This document shows positions 33,062 to 41,398 of a stretch of 64,000 nt of DNA, piece by piece. Within the stretch, counting starts at the first letter, position 1. Each line of letters begins with the position of its first letter. The position numbers and the translations under genes were made by a program. The notes beneath the pieces are model-generated. The model worked only from the letters and a program-made list of their open reading frames with translations. It did not search any database and had not been told where the DNA came from. The stretch comes from PMNU01 sp035480575 (GTDB lineage Bacteria > Patescibacteriota > Saccharimonadia > Saccharimonadales > UBA4665), in contig DATIHR010000006.1 in assembly GCA_035480575.1 (NCBI GenBank), positions 62,001-126,000 on the forward strand, given 5' to 3'.

Positions 33062-33865
33062 TCACCGCCTGAATGTCCTATTTTTCTGTGCGATAGTTAG
33101 CGTGAAGGCAAAGTGTTTTTCTAGCTTGCCTGCAAACTGTGTATCGATAAGCGCGGCAATGTCGGCAAGGAACTGTTGGCGTTTAGCTATCGGTAGCATG
33201 ATGACCGGCGAGTATGTACTGAGGAGGCCGGCATAATCCTTTGCGGAGTAGGCCGTAACTATGGGAAATACAGTAAAGCTTTTAGGTGTAAAAAAGTGGC
33301 TGTCTATGTACGGCGCCTGTATATCGTGCGAGGTTGGCAGCCTTGGTGGGGACGAGTCGCCCTTTGGCGGCCAGTAGGTATCATAAATCGGCCGGCTTGC
33401 TGTATAGAACGCATCGCCCTTTTCGTCGTATATGTGTTCGGTATGGATGATTGCTAAATAGCCTTCTGGCTTTAGTAGCTTAGCGGCTTTAGTAAATTTG
33501 TCTTCGTCTTTAATCCAGTGGAAAGCCGTTGCCGAAAAGATGAGGTCGTAGGTAGCAGCTGGTAGGTCTGCGCCTTCGAATGCCCCAGTTATAATATGGG
33601 CGTTCCTGTATTGCTGGAGCTCTTGTTGTGCCTTTTTGGCTAACGCTGCGCCCAGCTCAATTGCGGTGATGTCCGCACCTAGTCTTGCAAGTGGTTTTGT
33701 GGCCTGCCCTGTTCCTGGCCCAATCTCTAGCAGCGAAGAGTCGGCATTGATGCCAGTGTCGGTAATAAGTTTGTCGAACAATGGCTGTGGGTAGTGCGGC
33801 CTAAACTGGTTGTAACGTTCGGCGTCTTCATCGAATGTTTCTCGTAGAACGTTGTGTGTTTGCAT
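33062..33865 (-). CDS. class I SAM-dependent methyltransferase
   Basis: 267 residues. Motif I LLEIGPGTGQATKPLA (~42), motif II DITAIELG (~64), motif III ATYDLIFSATAFHWI (~107), typical of the UbiE/Tam-like group (FSATAFHWI as in trans-aconitate-type enzymes). The N-terminus FDEDAERYNQFRPHYP is usual for this group. Substrate unknown. A -10-like TATGAT ends 6 nt before the ATG, so the mRNA is probably leaderless. Divergent from the peptide/cyclase-like pair. Confidence 0.85.
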   Translation of the reverse strand: MQTHNVLRETFDEDAERYNQFRPHYPQPLFDKLITDTGINADSSLLEIGPGTGQATKPLARLGADITAIELGAALAKKAQQELQQYRNAHIITGAFEGADLPAATYDLIFSATAFHWIKDEDKFTKAAKLLKPEGYLAIIHTEHIYDEKGDAFYTASRPIYDTYWPPKGDSSPPRLPTSHDIQAPYIDSHFFTPKSFTVFPIVTAYSAKDYAGLLSTYSPVIMLPIAKRQQFLADIAALIDTQFAGKLEKHFAFTLTIAQKNRTFRR

Positions 33866-33971
33866 GTACGTATCATAACCCTACCCTTCGCATAACCCAT
33901 CACTAGCTGGCGCTTGTTATTTGATGCCCGACTTATTACTATGGGTGGGACGAAATAACAGAGGGATAGCA

Positions 33972-34208
33972 ATGAGCGAGCAATTATTTGATGTCCTACA
34001 TGGCGTTGTCCACGAAGATGCGGCTGTGGCCGTAGTAGAAGCGCCGACCGATTTGGAATTGGCAGCGGCGGTCAATGAAGCTTTAGCAGACGTTGATGCT
34101 GCTGTAGCGGCCGGCGAGTTTCGGGTAAGTGCCGCTACACTGGACGAAAACCTTCCGCAAAAATCAGGCGTAGGTAATGACGTTGACGGTAAACATACCA
34201 ACTGGTAG
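33972..34208 (+). CDS. 78-residue peptide, possible RiPP precursor
   Basis: ATG at 33972, preceded by GAGGGATAG. Residues 1-60 are acidic and Ala/Val rich (EDAAVAVVEAPTDLELAAAV), like many leader peptides; the last ~18 residues (QKSGVGNDVDGKHTNW) are polar with Gly, Asn, Asp and a final Trp. It overlaps the asparagine-synthetase-like gene by 32 bp, so translation is coupled. In lasso peptide clusters the precursor precedes such an enzyme, but the usual Thr two residues before the core and a B protein are not found. It may equally be a small accessory subunit. Confidence 0.5.
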   Translation: MSEQLFDVLHGVVHEDAAVAVVEAPTDLELAAAVNEALADVDAAVAAGEFRVSAATLDENLPQKSGVGNDVDGKHTNW

Positions 34209-35829
34209 CGGCTATCGCCTTAATCATTTTTTAGAAGTGGTCGTGAATACGCAAACGGCCGCTTTTTTTAGTGGTGCTCCGGTGTGGCTGGATGAATCGT
34301 CGCCCCAGTATTTTATGTACCGGTCGTCTGGAGCGACGATTCGTTTACAGAAGCGGGCGGACTACCCTGCTACTTTCGTGCAACAGCACGGCTCTAAATT
34401 GTTGTTGGGTTATGGCGATGTTCGACAGGCACGCGAACTTTTGAGTATGCCGCTAGGTAGTATTACCGAGGCGACATTTATGAGCGATGAGTTTCTGTAC
34501 ATAGTAATCGACTTAATCTCGGGCGTTGTAACCGTGCAGTGCGATGCCTTCTCTACTGTTCCCCTGTTTGTGGCGGCAGGTCCGGACCGGTTTATTCTGG
34601 CGAGCGATTTTGCTACGGTACACAACCTGCACAAAACTTGGCGCTACCGCCTAAACAAGCGGGTCGTGGCGCAGTTTTTGGCTGGCCAAGATACTTTTGG
34701 GCAGACATTCGTGGATGAAATACAGGTATTGTACGACCGCAAGCGGCTGGTGTGGCGAGCGGGTAACCCGACCATTTATGTGCCGCCGGACGCCAGCATG
34801 CGTGACTACCACAAGCGGCGGACGGCTGATCCACATACTTTTGTGCCGGTACTTGAACAGACGCTGGATAGCTATTGGCGGCGCTATGTGGGTGCTGGCC
34901 ATTTAGGGGGCTCAGAGCTGAGCGGTGGCCTTGATTCTGCAGTCGTAACGGCATATTTGGCCGACCGTGGCTACAAGCCGACAACGCTTACTAGTGTATT
35001 GCCTGGTGCTTTCGGCGTTAGCCAGCAGCGTAAAATTGAAGCTTTTCAGCAACGATTTTCTACGCCGAGCATAAAACGGCCGGCCCACCACCAGCTTGAT
35101 TATCCGTGGCAAGCGGTGCTCGACCATCGGTTAAGTTTGCCGTTTTATCACTATGAATATGCGGTATACGACACCGACCGAGACGTGATGTATCAAGAGT
35201 TATATGCAAGCGGTGCTCGGGCAGTTTTCCAAGGTGTTGGGGGTGACGAGTTATTTGAACACGTCGACCATGCGCTCGTGATGACGAATCGTCACGCCTA
35301 TGCAGGTACCTACCTTGACGTGCCTGGCTTCGAGCCATTGAAACGCTGTTTATCTGCATATAGCCAGGCCGAAAACGTACGGCGGCAGCCAATTCCGCTT
35401 CGCCCATACTCGGTGCTGCAGATGTCGCTTTTTGCCACTACTGCGCTCCGGAATGGTGTATGGCCGGTTGCGCCACTTGGCGACCCGCGGCTGTATGCGT
35501 TTATGCAAACCATGCCGCTCGTGTACTGCGACGCCAAACTACTTTTTGCTATCTATGCACGCGCCAGGCGTATGCCAAAAAGTATGTATCTTAGCCCTAA
35601 TAATGAGGATTTTCGCGATGTAAATGTAGCGCGCTATTTTGGCCTGCATGCGTACATTACACAGGCACTGAGTAATTCGTTGCTCCAGGATATGGGGTTA
35701 ATCCGGACTGAACCGCTTTTACATATGCATGCGCGGGCCGGCAAACTGGGGCGTATTGATTCGCTGATGGCACTGCTTTTTGTCCGGCTGCTCTATGCCG
35801 AGCTGAATCTGCGTTCCCTCGGGTTTTAG
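34177..35829 (+). CDS. asparagine-synthetase-like ATP-dependent amide ligase
   Basis: 550 residues. The C-terminal half has the PP-loop SELSGGLDSAVVTAYLADRG (~248) and AVFQGVGGDELFEH (~355), the signature of the Asn-synthetase domain that adenylates a carboxylate. The N-terminal ~200 residues look like a degenerate class II amidotransferase fold (FILASDFATVHNL) without Cys at position 2, so ammonia from glutamine is not used. This architecture matches lasso cyclases (McjC type), beta-lactam synthetases and related enzymes. The preceding overlapping peptide gene suggests peptide modification. No sulfur-carrier or true asnB context. Confidence 0.75.
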   Translation: MTLTVNIPTGSGYRLNHFLEVVVNTQTAAFFSGAPVWLDESSPQYFMYRSSGATIRLQKRADYPATFVQQHGSKLLLGYGDVRQARELLSMPLGSITEATFMSDEFLYIVIDLISGVVTVQCDAFSTVPLFVAAGPDRFILASDFATVHNLHKTWRYRLNKRVVAQFLAGQDTFGQTFVDEIQVLYDRKRLVWRAGNPTIYVPPDASMRDYHKRRTADPHTFVPVLEQTLDSYWRRYVGAGHLGGSELSGGLDSAVVTAYLADRGYKPTTLTSVLPGAFGVSQQRKIEAFQQRFSTPSIKRPAHHQLDYPWQAVLDHRLSLPFYHYEYAVYDTDRDVMYQELYASGARAVFQGVGGDELFEHVDHALVMTNRHAYAGTYLDVPGFEPLKRCLSAYSQAENVRRQPIPLRPYSVLQMSLFATTALRNGVWPVAPLGDPRLYAFMQTMPLVYCDAKLLFAIYARARRMPKSMYLSPNNEDFRDVNVARYFGLHAYITQALSNSLLQDMGLIRTEPLLHMHARAGKLGRIDSLMALLFVRLLYAELNLRSLGF

Positions 35830-35891
35830 GTTCGGACTACTTTGTTCGTCGCTGTTACGATCGGGCTGGGCGACTTTGTTACAATGGACGC

Positions 35892-36686
35892 ATGCAAACG
35901 CTATCCGAGCAAGAGATTACAGAAGTAGTTACTGCTTGCGAGCGTGCCTTTCGGGATGTTCGGCCGTTTATACTGGAGCGGGCTGGCAAAGACAGCACGG
36001 CTACCGATAAAACGGATGGCTCGCCGGTTACCGAGAGCGACAAGGCGGTAGAAGCTGCAATTATGGCTGCCCTTGCCTCGACTGGCGTGCCGGTGTACGG
36101 CGAAGAAACTGGCTACGACGAACATGTGGATGGTACGTTCGTGCTGATTGACCCTATTGACGGCACGCGCGATTTTATAGAGAACGTGCCGCATTTTACT
36201 AACATGGCCGTGCTTATTACAGATGGCGCTGCGGTAGCGGCGGTGATCCATAACGTGACGACTGGCGATATGTACACGTGCCGCCTGGGCGCCGGTGCAT
36301 ATAAAAATGGCAAGCGCTTGCAGCTTGCCGATATGCCATTGCCGCCTATTGCTTACTGTAAAAGAGAGTTTATGGCGGCTATTGCCGCTATTATCCAGCC
36401 TGTGGGCGTTACGCCCGAGCCAGCCCCGCGCAGTGGTGGTTTTGGTTTCGCGATGGTAGCCGAGGGCGTGGCGGCTGCGCGCTTTAATTTGCGCAGTGGC
36501 GGTTATATCCATGATTACGCACCGGGCGGTTTACTGGTCCGCGAGGCCGGCGGTGTGCTGGTGCCAGTGGCTGACGACAAATATACCTACAAAACACGCA
36601 GTTTTGTGGCCTGCCACCCTGCCCTGGCGCCAGTGCTTACGGCACACATTGCGCAGTTGCGTCAGCTAGAGACGCCGCAGCGCTAG
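35892..36686 (+). CDS. inositol monophosphatase-family phosphatase (HisN-like)
   Basis: 264 residues. Metal-dependent phosphatase fold: GEETGYDE (~74), the DPIDGTRDFIENVPHF motif (~93) and a late GGYIHDYAPGGLLVREAGGV (WxxD region, ~202). Members act on inositol-1-phosphate, histidinol phosphate, PAP or sugar phosphates; FIENVPHF is closest to HisN-like proteins, yet histidine synthesis is not seen here. A TACAAT box ends 6 nt before the ATG, fitting a leaderless transcript. Confidence 0.85.
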   Translation: MQTLSEQEITEVVTACERAFRDVRPFILERAGKDSTATDKTDGSPVTESDKAVEAAIMAALASTGVPVYGEETGYDEHVDGTFVLIDPIDGTRDFIENVPHFTNMAVLITDGAAVAAVIHNVTTGDMYTCRLGAGAYKNGKRLQLADMPLPPIAYCKREFMAAIAAIIQPVGVTPEPAPRSGGFGFAMVAEGVAAARFNLRSGGYIHDYAPGGLLVREAGGVLVPVADDKYTYKTRSFVACHPALAPVLTAHIAQLRQLETPQR

Positions 36687-36688
36687 TG

Positions 36689-37318
36689 TTATGCTAGCTG
36701 TTCAATTGCCTGCGTAACGGCGCGTACCGATGTGTCTATATCGGCTGCGCCCTGTACGGTAACGGTGGTGAAACCTTCATCTTTAAAGCTGTGGTATTCG
36801 CGCAGGAAGCGTTCCCAGGCGTCGTCGGTTACGTTGTGGCCACCTTGGCGCACCCGTTGCCCTACGCGTTCTTTGGCGGTCGCCGCAGCAATCTCGACTT
36901 CGACGACGAGGAGCGGTAGGTCGGTGCCGTGCTCTTTGGCGTAGGTTTGTAGGTTGACCACGGTTTTATTAAAACCATCTAGGTTTGTGAAGGCCTGGTT
37001 CCAGATAATGATTTTGCGATCGGTAATACCCTGGTATGCGGTGGCGCGTGACCACCTATAAGGGTGGAATTTTTGGTCGACGCCTTCTTGGGTAAGGTTT
37101 TTGGAAAAGGTTTTATAAGTTTCGCCAGTAAGGTCTATGGCATCGGGGTCAAGGATAACGACGTTTTCCGCGCCGAGCGATGTTTGTAGGGCGCGGCTAA
37201 GGTACGATTTGCCGCTGCCAGGCAGGCCGCGGATAAGTACGAGAATAGGATAGGCCAGTTGCATGGCCTTAGCGTAATATATTTTATTTCTAAAAGCTAC
37301 CGGGGTTGTTTGCGTCAT
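36689..37318 (-). CDS. P-loop kinase of the zeta-toxin/AAA type
   Basis: 209 residues. Walker A LIRGLPGSGKSYLSRAL (~27), a catalytic-type Asp in VVILDPDAIDL (~55), a lid-like basic segment RVGQRVRQGG (~150). The fold fits zeta-toxin-like or polynucleotide-kinase-like P-loop kinases. No antitoxin gene is adjacent, so a toxin role is not supported. A start at 37264 (MQLAYPILVLIRG) is possible. The stop is 2 bp from the convergent phosphatase stop. Confidence 0.7.
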   Translation of the reverse strand: MTQTTPVAFRNKIYYAKAMQLAYPILVLIRGLPGSGKSYLSRALQTSLGAENVVILDPDAIDLTGETYKTFSKNLTQEGVDQKFHPYRWSRATAYQGITDRKIIIWNQAFTNLDGFNKTVVNLQTYAKEHGTDLPLLVVEVEIAAATAKERVGQRVRQGGHNVTDDAWERFLREYHSFKDEGFTTVTVQGAADIDTSVRAVTQAIEQLA

Positions 37319-37355
37319 ATGTATAATTACAGTATAGATGTAAAAATATGCAGTA

Positions 37356-38030
37356 ATGTATTACGAAGACCCCCGGCCCGGTAGCCATGTTTTACGGCAA
37401 ACACGTGAAGATGTGCTGAGTGGTGCGGATCGGGAGAGCGTGCGTTTGTTGGGTGCATACTTACGGTTCATAAAGAGAATGCCGGAGCCAATCCCAAGTC
37501 AGCTGCGCGAACGGGTGGACGAAAAGGTTTTTTGGTATGTATGTCGGCAATCTGAAGTGCAATCACGTGGCGAACAGACACGATCACACGCAACCCGTGT
37601 CGTACGGGTTGGTGTGGCGTTGGGCGTATGTATGTTGGGTTTATGCATGGGTGGGTCTATGTTGTTGCAATACGATACTGCCCCTACGCCAGAGCCTTCT
37701 GCAACTAGCTCTGCGCCGTACACTGCCGCCGAACAGTGGGTACTGCAAGATCCGGCACTACTGCAGCAGTTAGGGTTATGTGAAGCGGCAATAGCCCAGG
37801 CCGAAGAACAGTATGTGCAATCCGGCAATATGGCGCGCTACAGTGTATTGACCCATGCGGCAGCGATTGCTGAGCGAGAGGCAGTTACCTGCAGTCCGGG
37901 TGCGACGAGTGTAGCCGTGCCCGCAATGACTACCGGACGGCAGCTATTTATAACAGTTACTGCCCGTGATCTTGTAGGAGATGCAGCGCCGGTACTGTGG
38001 TCGACTCCAAAGGGTATAATTGGCAACTAG
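37356..38030 (+). CDS. single-pass membrane protein, unknown
   Basis: 224 residues. A basic cytoplasmic N-terminus (1-88) leads to one membrane helix (VVRVGVALGVCMLGLCMGGS, about 89-108) and a secreted part with a Pro/Ser/Thr linker (APTPEPSATSSAPYTAAEQW) and helices. The N-terminal part resembles anti-sigma or membrane-tethered regulators only in layout. It directly precedes the caspase-like gene on the same strand. ATG at 37348 is out of frame. Confidence 0.55.
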   Translation: MYYEDPRPGSHVLRQTREDVLSGADRESVRLLGAYLRFIKRMPEPIPSQLRERVDEKVFWYVCRQSEVQSRGEQTRSHATRVVRVGVALGVCMLGLCMGGSMLLQYDTAPTPEPSATSSAPYTAAEQWVLQDPALLQQLGLCEAAIAQAEEQYVQSGNMARYSVLTHAAAIAEREAVTCSPGATSVAVPAMTTGRQLFITVTARDLVGDAAPVLWSTPKGIIGN

Positions 38031-38059
38031 ATTATTTATATGTTAAAATATATCGTCTT

Positions 38060-39040
38060 ATGGAAGCTTATCGGGATCCTTATATAGAGCCGATCCATGC
38101 ACCACAGCTGGCCGATCCGACCAATGCCGAGCGCCTTATAGTACAGGCTGGGCTGCATGTAGATAATGTTGATTTTATATGGTCGGAGATTGGCTATGGT
38201 CAGGCAAAACTCAAATCTGGCGCGCCCGTTCCTGATTCGTTGACCCAGGATCAATACCGCAGTAACTGCCTACAGCGTCTGTACGTCATGGAGCAACAAC
38301 GGCCAGGTCTCGCCAAGGACCTAAACCAAAAGAGAGGACTGTACAATTTTGGTCGTATACCGTTGCGTACCTTGCTCATGCAAGATCAACCCCAGCGACG
38401 GTATAGCGGGCGCATTTGGGCGGGGTTTGCTTTGGATGACTGGAACGGTGCAATGCTCGATTCGGGCTCATGTCTCGACAACGGGCATAATCGCATGACT
38501 AACAGCGACGATATTGACCTGGCCATTGATGAGTTTTTTACACAGGAAAATCTTGTCGAGCGGCTGCAACGGCGTGCATTCGAATGGGAGCATGACGACA
38601 ACGGGCCGCCCAAGGCCGATGTTGTTATGTTTGCCGGGCACGGAACCAGGGAAAATCTGCTTCTTGCTGAATTGTATGGGTCGCGGGGCGGTAGCCGTCA
38701 TATACTACAAAAAACAGATATTCAAAATGGTATCGGCAAGGCTATCCTGGGTATCTCGCACCCAAATACCGTTGTGCTAGTGGACGCTTGTTCGGCTGCA
38801 AAAGGCGACGATAGCTTATGCGAGGTTATCTATGAGGAAACTGGCCTGTACACTATTGGTGCAGTCGCAGACATAACAACGCAGTATCTTCATTTCCGTG
38901 GTAAAGGCGGTAAACTCCAAGTCGTGCCGGGTTTCTTTACGGCCACAGAGCAGAAAAATGAGAAGTACGTTTATCACCGTTCGCCTGCTCGTCACTTTCG
39001 CCCACCAGCGGAAACGCGTCTCAATTCAACCGCTGCATAG
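38060..39040 (+). CDS. caspase-like (clan CD) cysteine protease candidate
   Basis: 326 residues from the ATG at 38060; a GTG at 37997 would overlap the upstream gene. A TAAAAT box ends 10 nt before the ATG. The caspase/CHAT-type dyad is visible: His in DVVMFAGHGTRENLLLAELY (~193) and Cys in NTVVLVDACSAAKGDDSLCE (~237), each after a hydrophobic strand. N-terminal ~150 residues have no recognised domain. No signal peptide. Such proteases act in stress, death or defence pathways in other bacteria, often with a sensor partner; here the neighbour is a membrane protein of unknown role. Function is inferred from motifs only. Confidence 0.6.
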   Translation: MEAYRDPYIEPIHAPQLADPTNAERLIVQAGLHVDNVDFIWSEIGYGQAKLKSGAPVPDSLTQDQYRSNCLQRLYVMEQQRPGLAKDLNQKRGLYNFGRIPLRTLLMQDQPQRRYSGRIWAGFALDDWNGAMLDSGSCLDNGHNRMTNSDDIDLAIDEFFTQENLVERLQRRAFEWEHDDNGPPKADVVMFAGHGTRENLLLAELYGSRGGSRHILQKTDIQNGIGKAILGISHPNTVVLVDACSAAKGDDSLCEVIYEETGLYTIGAVADITTQYLHFRGKGGKLQVVPGFFTATEQKNEKYVYHRSPARHFRPPAETRLNSTAA

Positions 39041-39046
39041 TAGCCG

Positions 39047-39478
39047 TTATTTGTGGTACGGGTGGCCGGCGGTAATAGTGCTGGCCCGGTACAGGGCCTC
39101 GGCGGTGACGACCATTGCTAAGTCATGTGGCAGTGTCAGCTGCGACAACCCCAGGCGTGTATCGGCTGCTTCAATAACAGGTTTGGGCAATCCTTCTGGG
39201 CCACCAATTATGAAACAGAGTTCTTGGCCCATAGTTGCCCGTTTATCTAAAGATTCCGCCAACGCTACGCTGGTCATTTGTGGGGCGCCAACTACCAGCG
39301 CAACTATGCGTGCTTTGCCTGCCATGGTGTGTATGTGCTCGCTGTTGTTGGCGTATTTATCTGGCAAGTGGGTAATGCGTAGGTCGTGGTAGCGCGCGAG
39401 GCGGTGGGTATAGAGCTCCCAGCCCATTTTGGCGTATTCCAACTTTGGTTGACCAATCGTAATTATATGCAGTTTCAT
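39047..39478 (-). CDS. rlmH: 23S rRNA (pseudouridine(1915)-N3)-methyltransferase
   Basis: 143 residues from the ATG at 39478 (MKLHIITIGQPK); the frame extends 14 residues further. SPOUT-fold enzyme methylating pseudouridine 1915 in helix 69. Motifs: ELCFIIGGPEGLPKPVIEAA, LGLSQLTLPHDLAMVVTAEA and the invariant tail ALYRASTITAGHPYHK. It ends a long minus-strand gene series; the upstream O-methyltransferase stops 7 nt before. Confidence 0.95.
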   Translation of the reverse strand: MKLHIITIGQPKLEYAKMGWELYTHRLARYHDLRITHLPDKYANNSEHIHTMAGKARIVALVVGAPQMTSVALAESLDKRATMGQELCFIIGGPEGLPKPVIEAADTRLGLSQLTLPHDLAMVVTAEALYRASTITAGHPYHK

Positions 39479-39485
39479 GGGGTGC

Positions 39486-40118
39486 CTACTGTCTGTTATC
39501 GTTACAGTATATAACGGCAATATCGTGTATTTTGACTATACGTGGCATAGGGCGAGTGGTTGCAAAGAAGTCGTGCACTGCTTTGGCTGGTCCTGGTAGC
39601 GCTTCTCGTTCGTAATCGTCTACTAGTACAACGGCGCCCGGGCTGAGCCGTGGCCACACGAGGTTGAGTGATGTAGCAATAGAGTCGTAAAAATCGCCGT
39701 CTAAATACGCGAAAGCAATCGATGGCGGTATATCGACAGGCGCTAGCTGATTGAACCATCCTTTATGTACTACTGGCGGCGTAAGGTCTGCGGCCCTAAA
39801 CTGCGCCAGTAGTTCTTTTTTGCTGACACGCAGTGCGCCGGCCGCAAATTGGGTGCCTGCAGGGCTTTCGTCGGGCATGGTTTTAGGCGGGAGGCCCTCG
39901 AACGAATCGTATACGTGCAGTGTTCGTGCGCTTGACTCCCCTGCCTCGTCTAGTAGGCGCCGTATAAACAAACTGGTCGTGCCAATGTAGCAGCCGAATT
40001 CTACGATGTCGCCGGGCACGTTGCGGTTGAGTACTTTTTGTAGCTCGTTCCACACGACGCCTAACTCGTCCTGCCCTACTTGGTCCGAAATAATGCGGTG
40101 GCCTTTGAAGGTATTCAT
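39486..40118 (-). CDS. TylF/MycF-like O-methyltransferase
   Basis: 210 residues from the ATG at 40118, which overlaps the stop of umuC by 4 bp. SAM-binding motif IVEFGCYIGTTSLFIRRLLD (~40), TLHVYDSFEGLPP (~66), FAYLDGDFYDSIATSLNLVW (~145) and VVLVDDYE. TylF-like enzymes methylate sugars on antibiotics or polysaccharides; here a cell-surface glycan is possible. Position inside a repair/signalling gene series gives no further hint. Confidence 0.8.
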   Translation of the reverse strand: MNTFKGHRIISDQVGQDELGVVWNELQKVLNRNVPGDIVEFGCYIGTTSLFIRRLLDEAGESSARTLHVYDSFEGLPPKTMPDESPAGTQFAAGALRVSKKELLAQFRAADLTPPVVHKGWFNQLAPVDIPPSIAFAYLDGDFYDSIATSLNLVWPRLSPGAVVLVDDYEREALPGPAKAVHDFFATTRPMPRIVKIHDIAVIYCNDNRQ

Positions 40119-41398
40119 CGTACACGCGCCTCCGGCAGCTCGTCCCAATGGCTGACGTAACGGGGTGAGCGTATGGTGTGCTTTGGTTGCCAGCTATTGC
40201 CAAGATTTTCGGCGGCATAACGAATTTTACCTTTGCCATGTTTTTGGTTAATGCGGTCAACGGCTTGCATGCGCTTGACTGCGCGGTCGTGCTGGCCCGG
40301 GCTGACATAGCCAAGGAGATCGGTTTGCAAGGCGCCTGCTGGCAGTAAATCGTACAGAAATACGCCAAGGCGATGGTAGGATTGGCGTTGGTTGAATATG
40401 CCGCCCAAGCGGGCCACGAGCAACGAAATAATCTGCCCGGTGTCACTAGTGGGTTGCGTAAGCGGTACGTCTTCTACCCAGCGGCGATAGCCTGGCTTGT
40501 GTCGGTTGGTTTCGGTAAAAAAACCAATATGTTTCGCTAGTAAGTCGTCCCGGCGCAAGGCGAATGCTGCCCTGGTGGCCATGCTCGCAATGGCAGATTC
40601 AAGCATGTACAGTTCGCTGACATCTTCGCCGAAGGTACGGCCGCGCATAATGCTTTGGGCTACTTTGTGTTCGCGTTCTAGCGGGTAGCACGGTGTGCCG
40701 TTCAGCTCGGCAACCATTTGCCGGCCATGTATGCCCATGAGTTGTTGTGCCCGCTTGGGTCGTAGCCCGGCCAGATGCAGCGCAGTCGTGACGCCCTCGG
40801 CACGCAAGCGCGGCGCTAGCCGCCAACCCACGCCCCATACTTCGTTAATTGGTAGGCTGGCCAGTGTTTCGCTGCGCCAATCTTCGCTGTGGCCGATCCA
40901 GTCTACTGCCCCGTCGTACGCAGGGTTTTGTTTGGCCACCTCACTGGCGAATTTAGCGAGTGTTTTCGTGTGGGCAATGCCAACAGATACGGGAACGCCG
41001 ATGTTTTTTAAAATGCTAGCCCGCACGGCCCTGCCCCATGCGCCGTAGTCGGTAATGTCTAAGCTGCTGAGATCCAAGAACGACTCATCGACCGAATAAA
41101 TTTCGATTCTGGGTGTAACGGTGGTTAGTAAGCCAACAATGCGCTTGCTGATATCTCCATACAACTCAAAATTAGCCGAGAACGTCGTAACCTTGTGCTG
41201 ATTACATAGATAGCGCCATTTAAAGACCGGTGCGCCCATGGGTATGCCCAGGGCCTTCACTTCGTTACTGCGGGCCACGACGCAGCCGTCGTTGCTGCTA
41301 AGCACCGCGACTGGCTTGCCTTCTAGGTCGGGCCGAAACACACGCTCGCAACTAACAAAAAAGTTATTGCAATCTATAAGGGCAAAGACACTGCTCAT
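40115..41398 (-). CDS. umuC: Y-family DNA polymerase, UmuC type
   Basis: 427 residues, normal for UmuC. Translesion polymerase: catalytic Asp in ALIDCNNFFVSCERVFRPDL, then VLSSNDGCVVARSNEVKALG, EIYSVDESFLDLSSL (acidic pair), thumb GVGWRLAPRLRAEGVTTAL, and the little-finger domain. The C-terminal QTDLLGYVSPGQHDRAVKRM tail is UmuC-specific. Its start overlaps the UmuD-like gene by 4 bp, so both are co-translated. A beta-clamp motif is not certain. Confidence 0.95.
   Translation of the reverse strand: MSSVFALIDCNNFFVSCERVFRPDLEGKPVAVLSSNDGCVVARSNEVKALGIPMGAPVFKWRYLCNQHKVTTFSANFELYGDISKRIVGLLTTVTPRIEIYSVDESFLDLSSLDITDYGAWGRAVRASILKNIGVPVSVGIAHTKTLAKFASEVAKQNPAYDGAVDWIGHSEDWRSETLASLPINEVWGVGWRLAPRLRAEGVTTALHLAGLRPKRAQQLMGIHGRQMVAELNGTPCYPLEREHKVAQSIMRGRTFGEDVSELYMLESAIASMATRAAFALRRDDLLAKHIGFFTETNRHKPGYRRWVEDVPLTQPTSDTGQIISLLVARLGGIFNQRQSYHRLGVFLYDLLPAGALQTDLLGYVSPGQHDRAVKRMQAVDRINQKHGKGKIRYAAENLGNSWQPKHTIRSPRYVSHWDELPEARVR

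Noticed and set aside
33972..34208. Classical lasso peptide precursor
   Set aside because: No Thr at the penultimate leader position before a plausible Gly core, no clear ring Asp/Glu at 7-9 with that Thr, and no B1/B2 genes; kept only as a possible RiPP-like peptide.
36689..37318. Zeta-toxin of a toxin-antitoxin pair
   Set aside because: No small antitoxin gene is adjacent; the P-loop kinase fold alone does not indicate a toxin.
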